DNA from: Sphingobacteriales bacterium
Lineage (GTDB): Bacteria; Bacteroidota; Bacteroidia; Chitinophagales; UBA2359
Direction: 5' to 3'
Assembly (NCBI GenBank): GCA_016706405.1
Contig: JADJJT010000003.1
Span: 1-64,000 of the forward strand
DNA length: 64,000 nucleotides
The first letter of the stretch is position 1; each line of letters starts with the position of its first letter. The position numbers and the translations under genes are program-made. Positions 44,981 through 54,755 of the stretch are shown piece by piece. The notes beneath the pieces were generated by a model, which ran no database searches, had not been told where the DNA came from, and saw nothing but the letters and a program-made list of their open reading frames with translations.

Positions 44981-47900
44981 CTATTTCTTTACTATTTTTT
45001 TGGTGCAGTTTCCGATTCTTGCAAAATATATTCCGCTTGAAAGATTGCTGAGTTTTAGGTTAAACTTTCCGGAAGTAATAAGGTGGCTAAAAACTTCTCT
45101 TCCAAACAAATCATAAATAATAACTCTTTCGCCCAGCATATCATCTTCGGCTAAAAGCATAACCTCGTCGTTTGCCGGATTAGGAAACAGCGCAAATTGC
45201 ATGTCCCTATCATTTGCTGTAAACATATCAATTTCTTTGATTGGCGTGTTTGGGTCAATTACTATCTTACAGGTATCTAATCTTATCAACACTACAGACG
45301 ACCAAGGCTGGACTATGAGTGGAGAGACTGCCGTTGTGCCATCAAGATGCAAAAAACAATCTGTTTCAATATCATAAACAACGGCATCGTCGCTTGCATT
45401 AGTAATAAGCGGAAATTTGTAACTGGCAGCCCACTCTGTTGCATCAATCGGGAAAAGGCAAATATTATCAAGGCGCAGGGCATAATTTCCTTGAATTTTA
45501 TAAGAGAAAAACTCAAGGTATGCTTGCTCGGCACTGTTTTTTGGTTTGAAAATATATTTAAAATGCTGTAAGGTGTCGCGTGGCTCAATGCTGCGTTTGA
45601 ATAAAACGGCGTTATTTTGTGTATTGGTTAAACTCACAGTCCAGATGGTGTTTCCCAGTGTTTGTGCATTAACCGGCAACGAGGAGTAAACATCAAAACT
45701 AAGCAAATAATGTTTACTGCTGTCAATATTTACAAGGGGCGAAAAAATATTGCTGCTGTCGGCAAGATTTGTTTTTATGCTGATGCTATTATTTATTCCG
45801 CACAAACCGGATGGATTGTAATATATTAGATGTTTGGATGGAAAGTAGTCGGTGGAGTCAATTCCGGTGTTATTAAGGCAAAGTGCATTTGTGGCTTTGA
45901 AATCCCAGTTATTTAGATTGGTTTTGAATTGTGCATTCCGGATTAAATTTCCCTGCTGTAAAGTATCGTTCACAAAAATATTCGATTGCAGGGGCAATGC
46001 GAAGGTTGAGGCTGAATCTTTTCCCCATTCTTGCCATTCGTAAGGTTCGAGCCATTCTTCTTTTTCAAGTAAAAGGCTGGCGCGGTAATGTTTTCCGGCA
46101 ATGTATCGTGTATTGAGCGAAGCGAAATGGTTATTATTGTAGTTCCCCCAATTTACGCCTGCGGTTATACTATTACTGGTGCGCAGGGCAAAGGTTTCTT
46201 CATCGAAATGCACTACCGAATTTCCGGTAAACTGCAAAGGTTCGTACTGGAAATTTGAAGGAATGTGATTGATATCGGGTATTGCCATAGCGCCAACACC
46301 AAACTCCTCGGTATGATTATTATAAAGCACATTGTTTTGAATAACGGCATAAGGCGAGCAAAATCCGTTGCCGTATTTATCGGGTTGTCCGAGAAAATCT
46401 TCGGTTGTAATAAATCCAATTCCCCGCCCACAATCGCTAATGGTATTACCCGTTGCTTCAACGTAGGTAAAGCGTAAATCGCCATTATAGTCGAGATAAA
46501 TTCCATTGCCAGCAATCTTCGGATTTGCCATAGAAGGGGTTAATAAAATGCCTTTGTCAATACTTCCGGCGCAATCGGTTACAAAATTATTTCGCGTTAC
46601 AATACTGTCAGAATAAACTGAATAGAGTGCGCCACAATCGTAATAATTCAAGCAGCCGTGATTGATTATATTTTTTTCTATCACTGAATTGGATTGAGGT
46701 ATAATGCCATAATGCCCCAAACTATCTAAGGTGTTGCGCTCTATCAAACAATTGAAGCCTGTTTGAATGGCTGCACCATTGCCAAAATCAATTACATCAT
46801 ACGATCGAGGCAAGTTCAGCCATTCGGCAACGTTGGGCAACACGGCAACCCGCGAAATTTTGTTGTCAACTATTTTTGAGTTAGCAGGATAGCAAGCAAT
46901 TGGAGAACGGTAAATATCTGTAAAATTATTAGTGCTGATTTCTATTTTATTGCTTAATGCTCTGCGAATCAGGCAATCAGAACTGCTGGACTCTCCTTTA
47001 TTATGAATACCAAATGGCATATTCCGGAAATCGCAATTCCGGATTTCTATCTTGTTGTCGTATTCTTTCAATTCTATCGCCGACAGCGATTGATATTGAA
47101 ATGTTATTCCGTTGATAATAATATCGTGGGCAGCTGCGTCAATTATTTTTATTCCGTACTTGTGTTTTGAATATTCTACCGATGCAGGTATGGTGTTTGT
47201 TGCAAGGTAGAGTTGCTGATTTATATTATCTACCCAAAACTCAGATGGTTGAGAAAGAAATTCTTTGCGGTTAGAAAGAAAGAAGCCATACTTCTCAGAA
47301 GCATTATTATGCACAGTTAGGTTTATAGACCAACCATAGCTTGATGAATGCATTGCGAGTGTTCCCGTAGGTTTGTCAAATGAAATGGCTTTAAATGTTG
47401 CAATATTCCATCCGGAGGTGCGGAGATTTACATACGCATCTGTAAGGTCGTCCATTGTAATGTTTTTAAGCGAATCGGAAACAATTACCGAATCGCGTGG
47501 GTAGGTTTTTCCACACAAAGCAAAACTTCCATTATTGATGACATTATCAACAAACAGAAAATGGTCATCGGGAAACCGTGCCAACTGATTGAAAGCCCCA
47601 TCGGCATAAACAAAACAGGCAGTATCGGCAAACAAAGTTTTAATAGTGTTTATACCGTTAATATTTTCGTTTTGCCAGCTTGGATTTTGAAGAATTTCAG
47701 CACCGCTAATAATAGGCGCATTACCGACTCCATAAGCACCAACATATATTTTTGAGAAAGAATTTCCAACGCCTTTCAAAAAAAAGGTGCCGCGATAAAT
47801 GCCACCGCACTCAAAAAAAATACTATCGCCTGCCGAAAATATTTGTTGACTTGCCCTGCTTAGGGTTTGCCATGCGTTTATTGCCGAGGTGCCGTTGTTG

Positions 47901-47995
47901 TTGTCGTTGCCCAACGGAGAAACAAAATAATTTGTTTGGGCAGTAAGTAAATTAGCCCCAAAAAATAGGATAAGCAGAGGTAGAAATCTTTTCAT
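44981..47995 (-). CDS. Secreted right-handed beta-helix protein with T9SS tail
   Basis: A 1004-residue protein starting at MKRFLPLLILFFGANLLTAQ (ATG 47995). A longer reading frame upstream lacks a signal at its start and is rejected. After the signal: YFVSPLGNDNNNGTSAINAWQTLSRA (the usual opening of surface beta-helix proteins), many parallel beta-helix coils with N-x-I and I-x-x-N-x-I steps (IEIRNCDFRNMPFGI, NCLIERNTLDSLGHYGI, ENNIINHG-type), then a carbohydrate-binding-like beta-sandwich (residues about 700-860). The C-terminal ~80 residues are a T9SS type-A tail with FALFPNPANDEVML ... GERVIIYDLFGREVF ... LSSGIYFARIGNCTKKI. Probably a polysaccharide-degrading or -binding surface protein; no catalytic residues assigned. 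Confidence 0.88.
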   Translation of the reverse strand: MKRFLPLLILFFGANLLTAQTNYFVSPLGNDNNNGTSAINAWQTLSRASQQIFSAGDSIFFECGGIYRGTFFLKGVGNSFSKIYVGAYGVGNAPIISGAEILQNPSWQNENINGINTIKTLFADTACFVYADGAFNQLARFPDDHFLFVDNVINNGSFALCGKTYPRDSVIVSDSLKNITMDDLTDAYVNLRTSGWNIATFKAISFDKPTGTLAMHSSSYGWSINLTVHNNASEKYGFFLSNRKEFLSQPSEFWVDNINQQLYLATNTIPASVEYSKHKYGIKIIDAAAHDIIINGITFQYQSLSAIELKEYDNKIEIRNCDFRNMPFGIHNKGESSSSDCLIRRALSNKIEISTNNFTDIYRSPIACYPANSKIVDNKISRVAVLPNVAEWLNLPRSYDVIDFGNGAAIQTGFNCLIERNTLDSLGHYGIIPQSNSVIEKNIINHGCLNYYDCGALYSVYSDSIVTRNNFVTDCAGSIDKGILLTPSMANPKIAGNGIYLDYNGDLRFTYVEATGNTISDCGRGIGFITTEDFLGQPDKYGNGFCSPYAVIQNNVLYNNHTEEFGVGAMAIPDINHIPSNFQYEPLQFTGNSVVHFDEETFALRTSNSITAGVNWGNYNNNHFASLNTRYIAGKHYRASLLLEKEEWLEPYEWQEWGKDSASTFALPLQSNIFVNDTLQQGNLIRNAQFKTNLNNWDFKATNALCLNNTGIDSTDYFPSKHLIYYNPSGLCGINNSISIKTNLADSSNIFSPLVNIDSSKHYLLSFDVYSSLPVNAQTLGNTIWTVSLTNTQNNAVLFKRSIEPRDTLQHFKYIFKPKNSAEQAYLEFFSYKIQGNYALRLDNICLFPIDATEWAASYKFPLITNASDDAVVYDIETDCFLHLDGTTAVSPLIVQPWSSVVLIRLDTCKIVIDPNTPIKEIDMFTANDRDMQFALFPNPANDEVMLLAEDDMLGERVIIYDLFGREVFSHLITSGKFNLKLSNLSSGIYFARIGNCTKKIVKK

Positions 47996-48130
47996 AATAG
48001 AAAAACAATTTGAGTATAATTTAATTAAGGGAAGGCTACTATCTCCGGAAAAACCGAATTTTATTAAATAACAACATAATAGTATATAATTTAAAATATC
48101 CGGATGATTTAGTTTTTTACCGCTCAATTT

Positions 48131-49825
48131 TTAGTTTGTTTGCGGTTTATTTGCCAACTGACTAATTGTTAGGGCAGCTTTTCTGCCGGTTTCAGCCGCA
48201 CCATTCATAAACCCTTGAAAATCTGCACTACAATGCTCTCCGGCAAAATAAAAATTGCCAATCGGTTCAAATTCTAAGCCCGCAATAGTAGTCCATTGCC
48301 CTTTTTTGTAACAACTGTAACTACCTTTGGCGTAGGGGTAGTCAATCCAATTTACAAAAACATGTTTATTCAAATATTTTGATTTAGAATTTTTAAATAC
48401 TTTGTCGAGTTCGCTCACGAAATTATTAACGGTGTTTTGCGGTAGTTCTGTTTTCCAAACGTGTGTAGGCGGGGCCATTTTGTTTTTGAAGGACTCCTGA
48501 TTGAGTTTTTCTGAAAATGCACCTCCAAAATAGCACACATAAGCGCCGTTGTTGTTGTTGGGTGTTTTATTGTAGCTGCTATCCCAACCATTGACAATGG
48601 TTTTATGAAAAAGATAGCCCATGGCGTTGTTTGGTTTTTCTGACCAAGGCGTTCCGGTATAGCCAAGTACAAGTTTGGTGTTTGTGCCGTAGCCCAGTTC
48701 GTCTATACATTTCCGTTTTTCGACCGAAATATTTTTAATATTTAGCTCAATTTTACGCAAAATAGTAAACGGTATAGTGCATACAATTTTTTGCGTTTTT
48801 ACAAGTTTGCCATTAGTAAAAAGTATTTCGTATAAGCCTTCAGAGGTTTCATTTATTGTAGTTACTTCGTATTCTTTTTCAATGTGGTCGTTTCCAATTT
48901 TATTAACTAATCCTTCAATTATTTTTGAATTGCCTCCTTTAATTCTGTATCTTTCGTCGCTTTCGCCAAAAACTTTAAAGCCAGCATTTGTTTGGGTGTC
49001 TATCATGGCTAAAAAATTTAGCGTTGACTGTTCGGTGCAATCGAGGCCGTACTCGGCAATATAGGCGGCAATAAAAATATCTTTAAGCCATTGTTTACAT
49101 TTTAACGATTGAAAATAGTCGCTTAGCGCGGTATTGTCCAATTTGATAGCTTGAGGTGTATCGTAATTTTCGCCGAGCGAATTAATGTCGCCGGCTATTT
49201 TTTTTGCTATTTTTTTGAATTCTACTATTATTTTATCTTCCGGAATTTTTTTATTCTCAAAAAAATAGATGTCTTTTATTAATTTTTTTTCTTTTTGTTC
49301 CTTCTCTAAGTCAATCAGCTCAAGGTTAAATTCTTTAGCCAAGTTTAGCATGTCTTCGTGGTTAGAGTCTATAAAATCGCCTCCAAACTCCGGAAAAATA
49401 CCTAAACCAAGCGAGTCGTTTTTATGGGTTAAAATTCGGCCTCCAAAGCGTTTGCTCGCTTCAAATAGCTTGAAATTTAATTTTGACCCAAGTAAATGAT
49501 TGGCACAATTTAATCCGGCAATGCCCCCGCCAAGGATAGCAACGTCTAAAATATCTTCTTTTTTAATGCTGTTATTGTTGGTTGTAGGGCTTTTGCTATT
49601 GTTACTGCTTGTAGTGGTGCCGTCGCCGCACGATGTTATTAATGCGGGAAGACTTGCGGCCAGACCAAGACTAATAGCGCCTTTTGTTGTGTTGGCAATA
49701 AATTTTCGTCGAGTACAGGTGCTAAGGCCTGATGCTGTAATTAGTTTTGTTTTGTTGTGTTGTTTAACTTCGGCAGTTAAAGTTTGAATTAGCCAGTTAA
49801 GCAGTTTGTTCTTTGCATTTTTCAT
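48131..49825 (-). CDS. Tat-exported FAD amine oxidase lipoprotein
   Basis: A 564-residue flavin monoamine oxidase-type protein. A twin-arginine motif (TRRKFI, Arg39-Arg40) precedes a hydrophobic stretch that ends in the lipobox ITSC (Cys66), so it should be folded before export and lipid-anchored. A Ser/Thr/Asn linker (68-90) leads to the FAD Rossmann motif VAILGGGIAGLNCANHLL, then FEASKRFGGRI, GGNSKIIEGLVNKI and C-terminal FYFAGEHCSADFQGFMNGAAETGRKAA (second FAD motif). A 38-residue region before the twin Arg is unusually long. It is the next gene after an OMP gene on the same strand, and precedes the beta-helix gene by 135 bp. The amine substrate is unknown. Confidence 0.88.
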   Translation of the reverse strand: MKNAKNKLLNWLIQTLTAEVKQHNKTKLITASGLSTCTRRKFIANTTKGAISLGLAASLPALITSCGDGTTTSSNNSKSPTTNNNSIKKEDILDVAILGGGIAGLNCANHLLGSKLNFKLFEASKRFGGRILTHKNDSLGLGIFPEFGGDFIDSNHEDMLNLAKEFNLELIDLEKEQKEKKLIKDIYFFENKKIPEDKIIVEFKKIAKKIAGDINSLGENYDTPQAIKLDNTALSDYFQSLKCKQWLKDIFIAAYIAEYGLDCTEQSTLNFLAMIDTQTNAGFKVFGESDERYRIKGGNSKIIEGLVNKIGNDHIEKEYEVTTINETSEGLYEILFTNGKLVKTQKIVCTIPFTILRKIELNIKNISVEKRKCIDELGYGTNTKLVLGYTGTPWSEKPNNAMGYLFHKTIVNGWDSSYNKTPNNNNGAYVCYFGGAFSEKLNQESFKNKMAPPTHVWKTELPQNTVNNFVSELDKVFKNSKSKYLNKHVFVNWIDYPYAKGSYSCYKKGQWTTIAGLEFEPIGNFYFAGEHCSADFQGFMNGAAETGRKAALTISQLANKPQTN

Positions 49826-49948
49826 AAGTCGAATGTTGTTTAGATTTATTATGATTTTATGAAAAATAATATATTATATTTGTTAACTAATTTGTAATTT
49901 GGGTAAATAATATTTCAAATATATCCGGATATGTGTTTAGCTTCTATC

Positions 49949-50485
49949 CTACTTAAAACTATACCCCAAATTAATATACAAGGTGCCGCCTGTATCGGTA
50001 GATAAATAGTCGTCATCCCATTCGAACATATAAGCTGGAGCGTACCCAATTCTAAAATTTATCCTATTGCGGTGTAATTTCTGGAAGCGATACCCAATTT
50101 TAAATTGCAACCGATACTCCGAGTTATTACTCGATTTTTGCTTGTGATTGTACGATTTTTGCCCCCAAAAGCCTATACCTGTTTCAAAATGGCTTGTTTT
50201 TTTGCCAAAAACCGATGTCAATCCAACCGGAAATCCAAACCCACGGTAACCAAGTGAATTATAGTTTGCTTGGGTGTGCGAAAAACCCACGTTAAAATGG
50301 AGCATTACTATTTCGGTATTTAAAACTCGCCGTTCATAATTTATAGAAAAAGCCTCGGGAAGGTCGTACTGAAGATAAAAATTGTGTTTAATGACTAAAT
50401 CTTCGCTTGATTTTTGACCATACACGGCAAAATAAGAAACGAGGAGGTTTAAGTAAAGTGCTATTTTAAGTAAATCAATTCTCAT
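49949..50485 (-). CDS. Small outer-membrane beta-barrel protein
   Basis: A 178-residue protein. Signal peptide ends at VYGQ (about 24). The remainder alternates polar and hydrophobic residues in 8-10-residue strands (HNFYLQYDLPEAFSINYERR, IVMLHFNVGFSHTQ, YRLQFKIGYRFQKL, RINFRIGYAPAYMFEW) and ends with LYINLGYSFK, an aromatic C-terminal residue pattern of OMPs. No known family name. Located upstream of the amine-oxidase gene on the same strand (123 bp). Confidence 0.7.
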   Translation of the reverse strand: MRIDLLKIALYLNLLVSYFAVYGQKSSEDLVIKHNFYLQYDLPEAFSINYERRVLNTEIVMLHFNVGFSHTQANYNSLGYRGFGFPVGLTSVFGKKTSHFETGIGFWGQKSYNHKQKSSNNSEYRLQFKIGYRFQKLHRNRINFRIGYAPAYMFEWDDDYLSTDTGGTLYINLGYSFK

Positions 50486-50831
50486 ATTAACTAAGTTTTT
50501 AAGTCTAAAATTATCCGGATAAAAGAATAAAAGATGGGGTAACTATTTTCTGCCGAATTTAAGAAAAACTTGAACAATTTACCCTCAAAGCTATATTATA
50601 ATTTCTAAATAAGCAATTGCGAAGCAAATTAATTGCTAAAAAATAAATATTTTATCCTTTTGGGGGAGTTAGGATAAACGCAGGGTTTTAATGAGTGGTA
50701 CCAGTATCCCCCCTAAGCTGCTTCTGCTTGAATCTATAGACGTATTACGGTGCCGGTTTTGGCAGCAAAAACTTTCACCAAATAAATACCTACTGAAAGT
50801 TTTGCCGCATTTTTTTAGGTAGTAAAAAGCA
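50486..50831. other. 346-bp gap with a broken T9SS tail
   Basis: Contains the 26-codon sorting-tail remnant (50734-50812) and an A/T-rich stretch near the OMP start. A TATATTTG-type box is absent. No intact gene or RNA seen. Confidence 0.5.
50734..50812 (-). pseudogene. Remnant of a T9SS sorting tail
   Basis: A minus-strand frame of about 26 codons reads KNAAKLSVGIYLVKVFAAK, then TGTVIRL and stop TAG (50734-50736). This is the last part of a T9SS type-A domain. It is 20 bp past the stop of the pectate-lyase-like gene and in a different frame, with a 7-base A run (complement) at its start. The lyase gene itself has no sorting tail, so the tail was probably lost from it, or belonged to a deleted neighbour. 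Confidence 0.6.
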
Positions 50832-52511
50832 TCAATCTATTTCTTGAACAATACTTACTGTTCCAGCAGTACCGTTGCTCCAGTGAACAGTAATTTGGGG
50901 CGTGTTTTGCCCGCTAATAATTATGCCACCTGTTACTGTCCAGGTATAAGTACTGCCTTCAACTTCGGGCACACTGTACTGAGATGTCGAGTAATTGCAT
51001 ACAGTAGGATTTCCGGAAATTTGGGGCGAAAAAGCACATATTTGGCATTCGGGGGTGGTGTTTCCATTCACCAAAGCATCTGACAAGCAGTTTAAATAAC
51101 ATTCTAAATTGGTATAGCCGCTTTCGTTGGTTATTTTTTCCGATAATTCAGTGCCATTGTGGTCTTGCTTTGTTTTATCTAATCCTTGAAGTACTTCCCA
51201 ATAATCGGGCATCCCATCTTCGTCGCTGTCTATTACGGGCAAGCCGGTTTGCGTTGTTAAAAAGGCATCGTCTGCGGCAGCTTCATCAACCGGAAGGTCA
51301 ACTATTATGCCATTGGCAATTGAGTTTGCCAGCCGCTCGTCCATAGGGTCACGTGGAAAAGCACCTGCATTTTTTGCTATGTAGTTTTGTAAAGAGTCTG
51401 TGTTGGTATAGGATATTACCTCATAAAAATTATGTTTAGCAGCCAACAGGTCGGCAGTTCCCATGTCGGTATTAGGATTATATAAATCAAAGTCGTTGCA
51501 GCAATAAAACAGTTGATAGTCACTGTAATTTGGGTACAGGTTTATTTTATTTCCGGAATAAAATAACTCGTTCTCATCATAATTCAGCAAATCAAAATGG
51601 TACATGGCGTTCGAGTATGCTTCGCGGGCATGATAAAGGTTATTGATTGCATTCATATTGAGGTAAAAATTGCCGTTGGCACCGCCGGTAACTCCTTCGT
51701 ACCAAAGTTCTATTTGGGGGTCCCAATACAAATTATTCGAAAGTTCAATATTAATAGTTTTGCCATTGCAATACGCTGTTTCGCAAGATATTTCGGGCAT
51801 ACGCCCGCCAATTCTGTTCCACACATTGTGGTGGATACTAATATTGTCTAAAGGGCTTGTTGCATTCGAGTAATTGATTAACATGCCCCCCAAATAACTA
51901 TGTTCGCCTAAGGTTTCGGCCAGCACGCAGTTTTGTATCGTCAATAACGACGAGCGCGAAATGTCAACAGCCTCGTCTGTGGCATGTTGAAACGAGCAAT
52001 GGTCAATAATAGCATTTTGAACGCCGCCTATGGTAATGCCATCGGCGCCCAACCAGTTATTAGTAGGATGCAAGTTAACATCGCCAATTCGCGACCTTAA
52101 ATGCCGGATGATGACATTGCTTACCGAAGGCGCTTCGCCGTTATACATTTGAAATCCACGAACGGTAATTCCTCCGGGCGATGTTTGCCCGGCAATGGTA
52201 AAATCGCCGTTGCCTATAGGTACTTCAATAGTGCCATCTATAACGCCGGCTACTTTAAATAAAATATATCGAGGCCCCGACTGGTTGAGTGCTGCTTGTA
52301 AAGAGCCAGGGCCGCTAATTTCTAAATTGGTTACATAAATTACTTGTCCGCCCCTGCCCCCCGAAGCATTAGCGCCAAAGCCGATTGCATCTGGAAATGC
52401 TTTTTGGGCAAAACAGGTATCCATACTAAAAAAACAAAGAACCGCTAAGGGCAGTAGTATAGCTATTATTAAATTGCTAACTGTAAAAAAGGGGAGGGTA
52501 AATACTTTCAT
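50832..52511 (-). CDS. Pectate-lyase-like (PL1) secreted protein with PKD-like domain
   Basis: A 559-residue exported protein; the signal ends at CFAQ (about 36). Residues about 37-420 form a right-handed beta-helix with PL1-like features: AFPDAIGFGANASGGRGGQVIYVTNLEISGPGSLQAAL, RYILFKVAGVID, IIRHLRSRIGD, DGITIGGVQNAIIDHCSFQHATDEAVDIS. This N-terminal block is common in PL1-type lyases. DSDEDGMPDYWE is a calcium-binding-type loop. A C-terminal PKD-like domain (about 490-555) ends in GTVSIVQEID with no sorting tail. Remnants of a tail lie just downstream. Could degrade pectin or another uronate polymer; the catalytic residue is not identified. Confidence 0.85.
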   Translation of the reverse strand: MKVFTLPFFTVSNLIIAILLPLAVLCFFSMDTCFAQKAFPDAIGFGANASGGRGGQVIYVTNLEISGPGSLQAALNQSGPRYILFKVAGVIDGTIEVPIGNGDFTIAGQTSPGGITVRGFQMYNGEAPSVSNVIIRHLRSRIGDVNLHPTNNWLGADGITIGGVQNAIIDHCSFQHATDEAVDISRSSLLTIQNCVLAETLGEHSYLGGMLINYSNATSPLDNISIHHNVWNRIGGRMPEISCETAYCNGKTINIELSNNLYWDPQIELWYEGVTGGANGNFYLNMNAINNLYHAREAYSNAMYHFDLLNYDENELFYSGNKINLYPNYSDYQLFYCCNDFDLYNPNTDMGTADLLAAKHNFYEVISYTNTDSLQNYIAKNAGAFPRDPMDERLANSIANGIIVDLPVDEAAADDAFLTTQTGLPVIDSDEDGMPDYWEVLQGLDKTKQDHNGTELSEKITNESGYTNLECYLNCLSDALVNGNTTPECQICAFSPQISGNPTVCNYSTSQYSVPEVEGSTYTWTVTGGIIISGQNTPQITVHWSNGTAGTVSIVQEID

Positions 52512-52530
52512 TTAAAATTAGTATAAAAAA

Positions 52531-52614
52531 TTAATATATTTCTTGTACGATGTTTACCGTTCCGCCAGCGCTGTTGCCCCAGTTAATGGTAATTTGAGAG
52601 GTGTTTTGCCCGCT
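52531..52614 (-). pseudogene. Orphan end of a PKD-like domain
   Basis: The complement codes SGQNTSQITINWGNSAGG, then TVNIVQEIY and stop, very like the C-terminus of the lyase (SGQNTPQITVHWSNGTAG ... VQEID). The upstream part of this frame is open for only about 14 more codons and matches nothing. It is the 3' end of a lost, paralogous secreted-protein gene. Confidence 0.65.
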
Positions 52615-52690
52615 GTGGGGATAGACATAGCTAAGGAGGTTAAAGATAGAACTTTAATATTTGTTTTGGCATTTGATACATATATTTTTT

Positions 52691-53410
52691 TTACTTTTTA
52701 TTTTCGTCAAAATATGCCTTCTGTTCTTTCATTGCCTTTTGCCATCCGGAAGGAAAAATTGCATGGTTGTTTGTCGTCATTTTTTCCATTATTTGTTTTA
52801 TATGGTCTTGAATTGCCTGAGGCAGGGCGTAAAACGTTTTGTCCACTTTGGTGTTTCGTTCAAAGTCAAGCACTCCGTTTTGGTGCCGGATAGCGATTTT
52901 TTTCCCCTTGTAGTAGGTCAAAATTTTAACCCGTCCATCATCGGTATTATTCATTCCGCTTGTACCGTAAATTAAAATTGGGTCAATTAAGCCATCTTTA
53001 TCGAGGTCGGCAAACCCCGAATAGTTAGTCCAAAACCAAATTGAGGCTTCCATTTCGTCTTTGTTGGCCACTTGCTTGGCAATAAAATCATTCATCTCCC
53101 AGTCTTTTACTAATTCATTTTTATTTTGCCTAAAATTAAAAGCTTTTATATTGTGGTGCAGCGTGTCTGAGCTGGTAGTTATGTTGTCGTTCGTTTCGGT
53201 AAGTACCATGTAAAAAATTCCCGACTTGTCTTTGCATTTGTAAACGCTCCGGATGGGGTAATTAATGCCAAGTTGTTTCTTTAAACTGTCGGTAAAAAGG
53301 TTTGCTGTTTCTTGTTGGGTTAAAATTATGCTGCTTGTTCGTTTTTTTTGCCCAAAACTCGTTAAACTAATTAACATTAAGAGGGATAGAGTTAAAATTA
53401 TTTTTTTCAT
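52691..53410 (-). CDS. Exported protein of unknown function
   Basis: A 239-residue protein with signal peptide ending at SFGQ (about 21). The middle part has IRSVYKCKDKSGIFYMVLTETND, FWTNYSGFADLDKDGLIDPILIYGTSG (an FG-GAP/dockerin-like acidic loop) and ends in a basic helical tail with a Lys run. The pattern recalls small Bacteroidota surface proteins listed as 'M949_RS01915 family', but I am not certain. No partner gene is evident. Confidence 0.5.
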   Translation of the reverse strand: MKKIILTLSLLMLISLTSFGQKKRTSSIILTQQETANLFTDSLKKQLGINYPIRSVYKCKDKSGIFYMVLTETNDNITTSSDTLHHNIKAFNFRQNKNELVKDWEMNDFIAKQVANKDEMEASIWFWTNYSGFADLDKDGLIDPILIYGTSGMNNTDDGRVKILTYYKGKKIAIRHQNGVLDFERNTKVDKTFYALPQAIQDHIKQIMEKMTTNNHAIFPSGWQKAMKEQKAYFDENKK

Positions 53411-53569
53411 TTTTTCCTTGTTTTTATATAAAATATTTTAGTATTAAATAAGTTTGAAGATGTGCAATTGCCTGCAAGGTTGTAAATATCCGGATATGTT
53501 TTGGCAGCTATATTTCATCAATACATGTTAAAAATACAATGTATTTTGGTTTAACCAAACAATTTGCAA

Positions 53570-54754
53570 TTATAAGCTTTTTTGTTCTTTGTAGGTTAGA
53601 AAAGTTAAGGCTAAAAGCGGAATATTTTTACTTATAGGGCCAAAAGGGTGCAGCCAGTGCTGTGGAGCCAAAATACTTATAATAATGGTGTAAACTACAA
53701 TAAATAATAGTTGTAAAAGCAAAACATTTTTCCGGATACTTTTAAAAAACATGCCCACACCTAAAAGAATATCGGCCAAACTGCCGGCAATTACAAACCA
53801 TCCGGCATATTGATTTGTAACTCCAATTTCAGACATAAGTTCGAGGCTTTTATCCCAAGAATAAAGTGAAACAAGCCCCGTTCCAATCCAATTAAATACA
53901 ATTGAAAAAACAACAAGGAGGTTAAGCAAACTATGGCTCGCTTTTATATTTTCGCCAACTAAATGATTAGTAGCTTTGTCGAAAATAGGTTTGTAATCTT
54001 TTGCATTTATTTCGGTGAACAACGTGAACATATTTTTGTTGAAAATACCCAAACTAAGGTTAGGAAAAACCGTAAACGCCAGTTGCATTAAACTTGTTGG
54101 CATGGGTAAAAACCGGCTTTTGCCTTTACGCAGAAAAGATAAAACTTCGCTCATTTTTTGCGGCTCACTTACGGCAAATATTTGCGCAGGAAAATCATCG
54201 TAATTGTTTATGACCTGCTCAATTAAGCCCGTAAGTTGTGTTATATGAACAAAGGGTAGGGGTTTATCATCCGGAAGCGGGATAAGTGGAAGCGTTGAAA
54301 TCTCCTTAAAAAACTTTGAGCTTTGCCCGCCTTCGCCCAATACTATTCCCGGATAAATTACTTTTCCATTGGTTTGTGTTAGAATAAACTCATCTGCTGT
54401 TTTTTTTGACCGAAGAAAATCGGTTGGCGGTTCTTCTTTTTCGGCCCCAACGGCAGATATATTAATAATTTTTATACTTTTTTGTTTACAAATTGTATAT
54501 AATTTAAGCGGAGAATTTGCCTGGACATTTTCAAAATCACCTTCTATAATACCAATGGCATTTATAACCAAATCTATATTTTGCAGTATTTCTTCAAAAT
54601 TGTTGGTGGCGGCAAAATCAATTTTTTTCCAGTTCTTGTACCCTTCAATCTGCGAGCGGCTGCCAATAAAAATTTCGTGCTCTTTTTTGCTAATCAAGGT
54701 ATAAAAAATAGCTTTTCCTATAAAGCCGGTACCGCCTAAAATTAAAATCCGCAT
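53570..54754 (-). CDS. NAD(P)-binding oxidoreductase fused to a DoxX-like membrane domain
   Basis: A 394-residue two-part protein. Residues 1-270 are an atypical SDR (NDUFA9-like): ILILGGTGFIGKAIF, DLVINAIGIIEGDFENVQ, INISAVGAEK, FLRSKKTADEFI, VIYPGIVLGEGGQSSKFF and HITQLTGLIEQVI. Residues about 285-394 form four hydrophobic segments of DoxX type (WIGTGLVSLYSWDKSLELMSEIGV, FVIAGSLADILLGVGMFF, LLQLLFIVVYTIIISIL, LHPFGPISKNIPLL). The stop follows after KEQKSL. The DUF2269 gene ends 1 bp before this gene's start, so both form one transcription unit. Redox function at the membrane is inferred. Confidence 0.82.
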   Translation of the reverse strand: MRILILGGTGFIGKAIFYTLISKKEHEIFIGSRSQIEGYKNWKKIDFAATNNFEEILQNIDLVINAIGIIEGDFENVQANSPLKLYTICKQKSIKIINISAVGAEKEEPPTDFLRSKKTADEFILTQTNGKVIYPGIVLGEGGQSSKFFKEISTLPLIPLPDDKPLPFVHITQLTGLIEQVINNYDDFPAQIFAVSEPQKMSEVLSFLRKGKSRFLPMPTSLMQLAFTVFPNLSLGIFNKNMFTLFTEINAKDYKPIFDKATNHLVGENIKASHSLLNLLVVFSIVFNWIGTGLVSLYSWDKSLELMSEIGVTNQYAGWFVIAGSLADILLGVGMFFKSIRKNVLLLQLLFIVVYTIIISILAPQHWLHPFGPISKNIPLLALTFLTYKEQKSL

Positions 54755-54755
54755 A

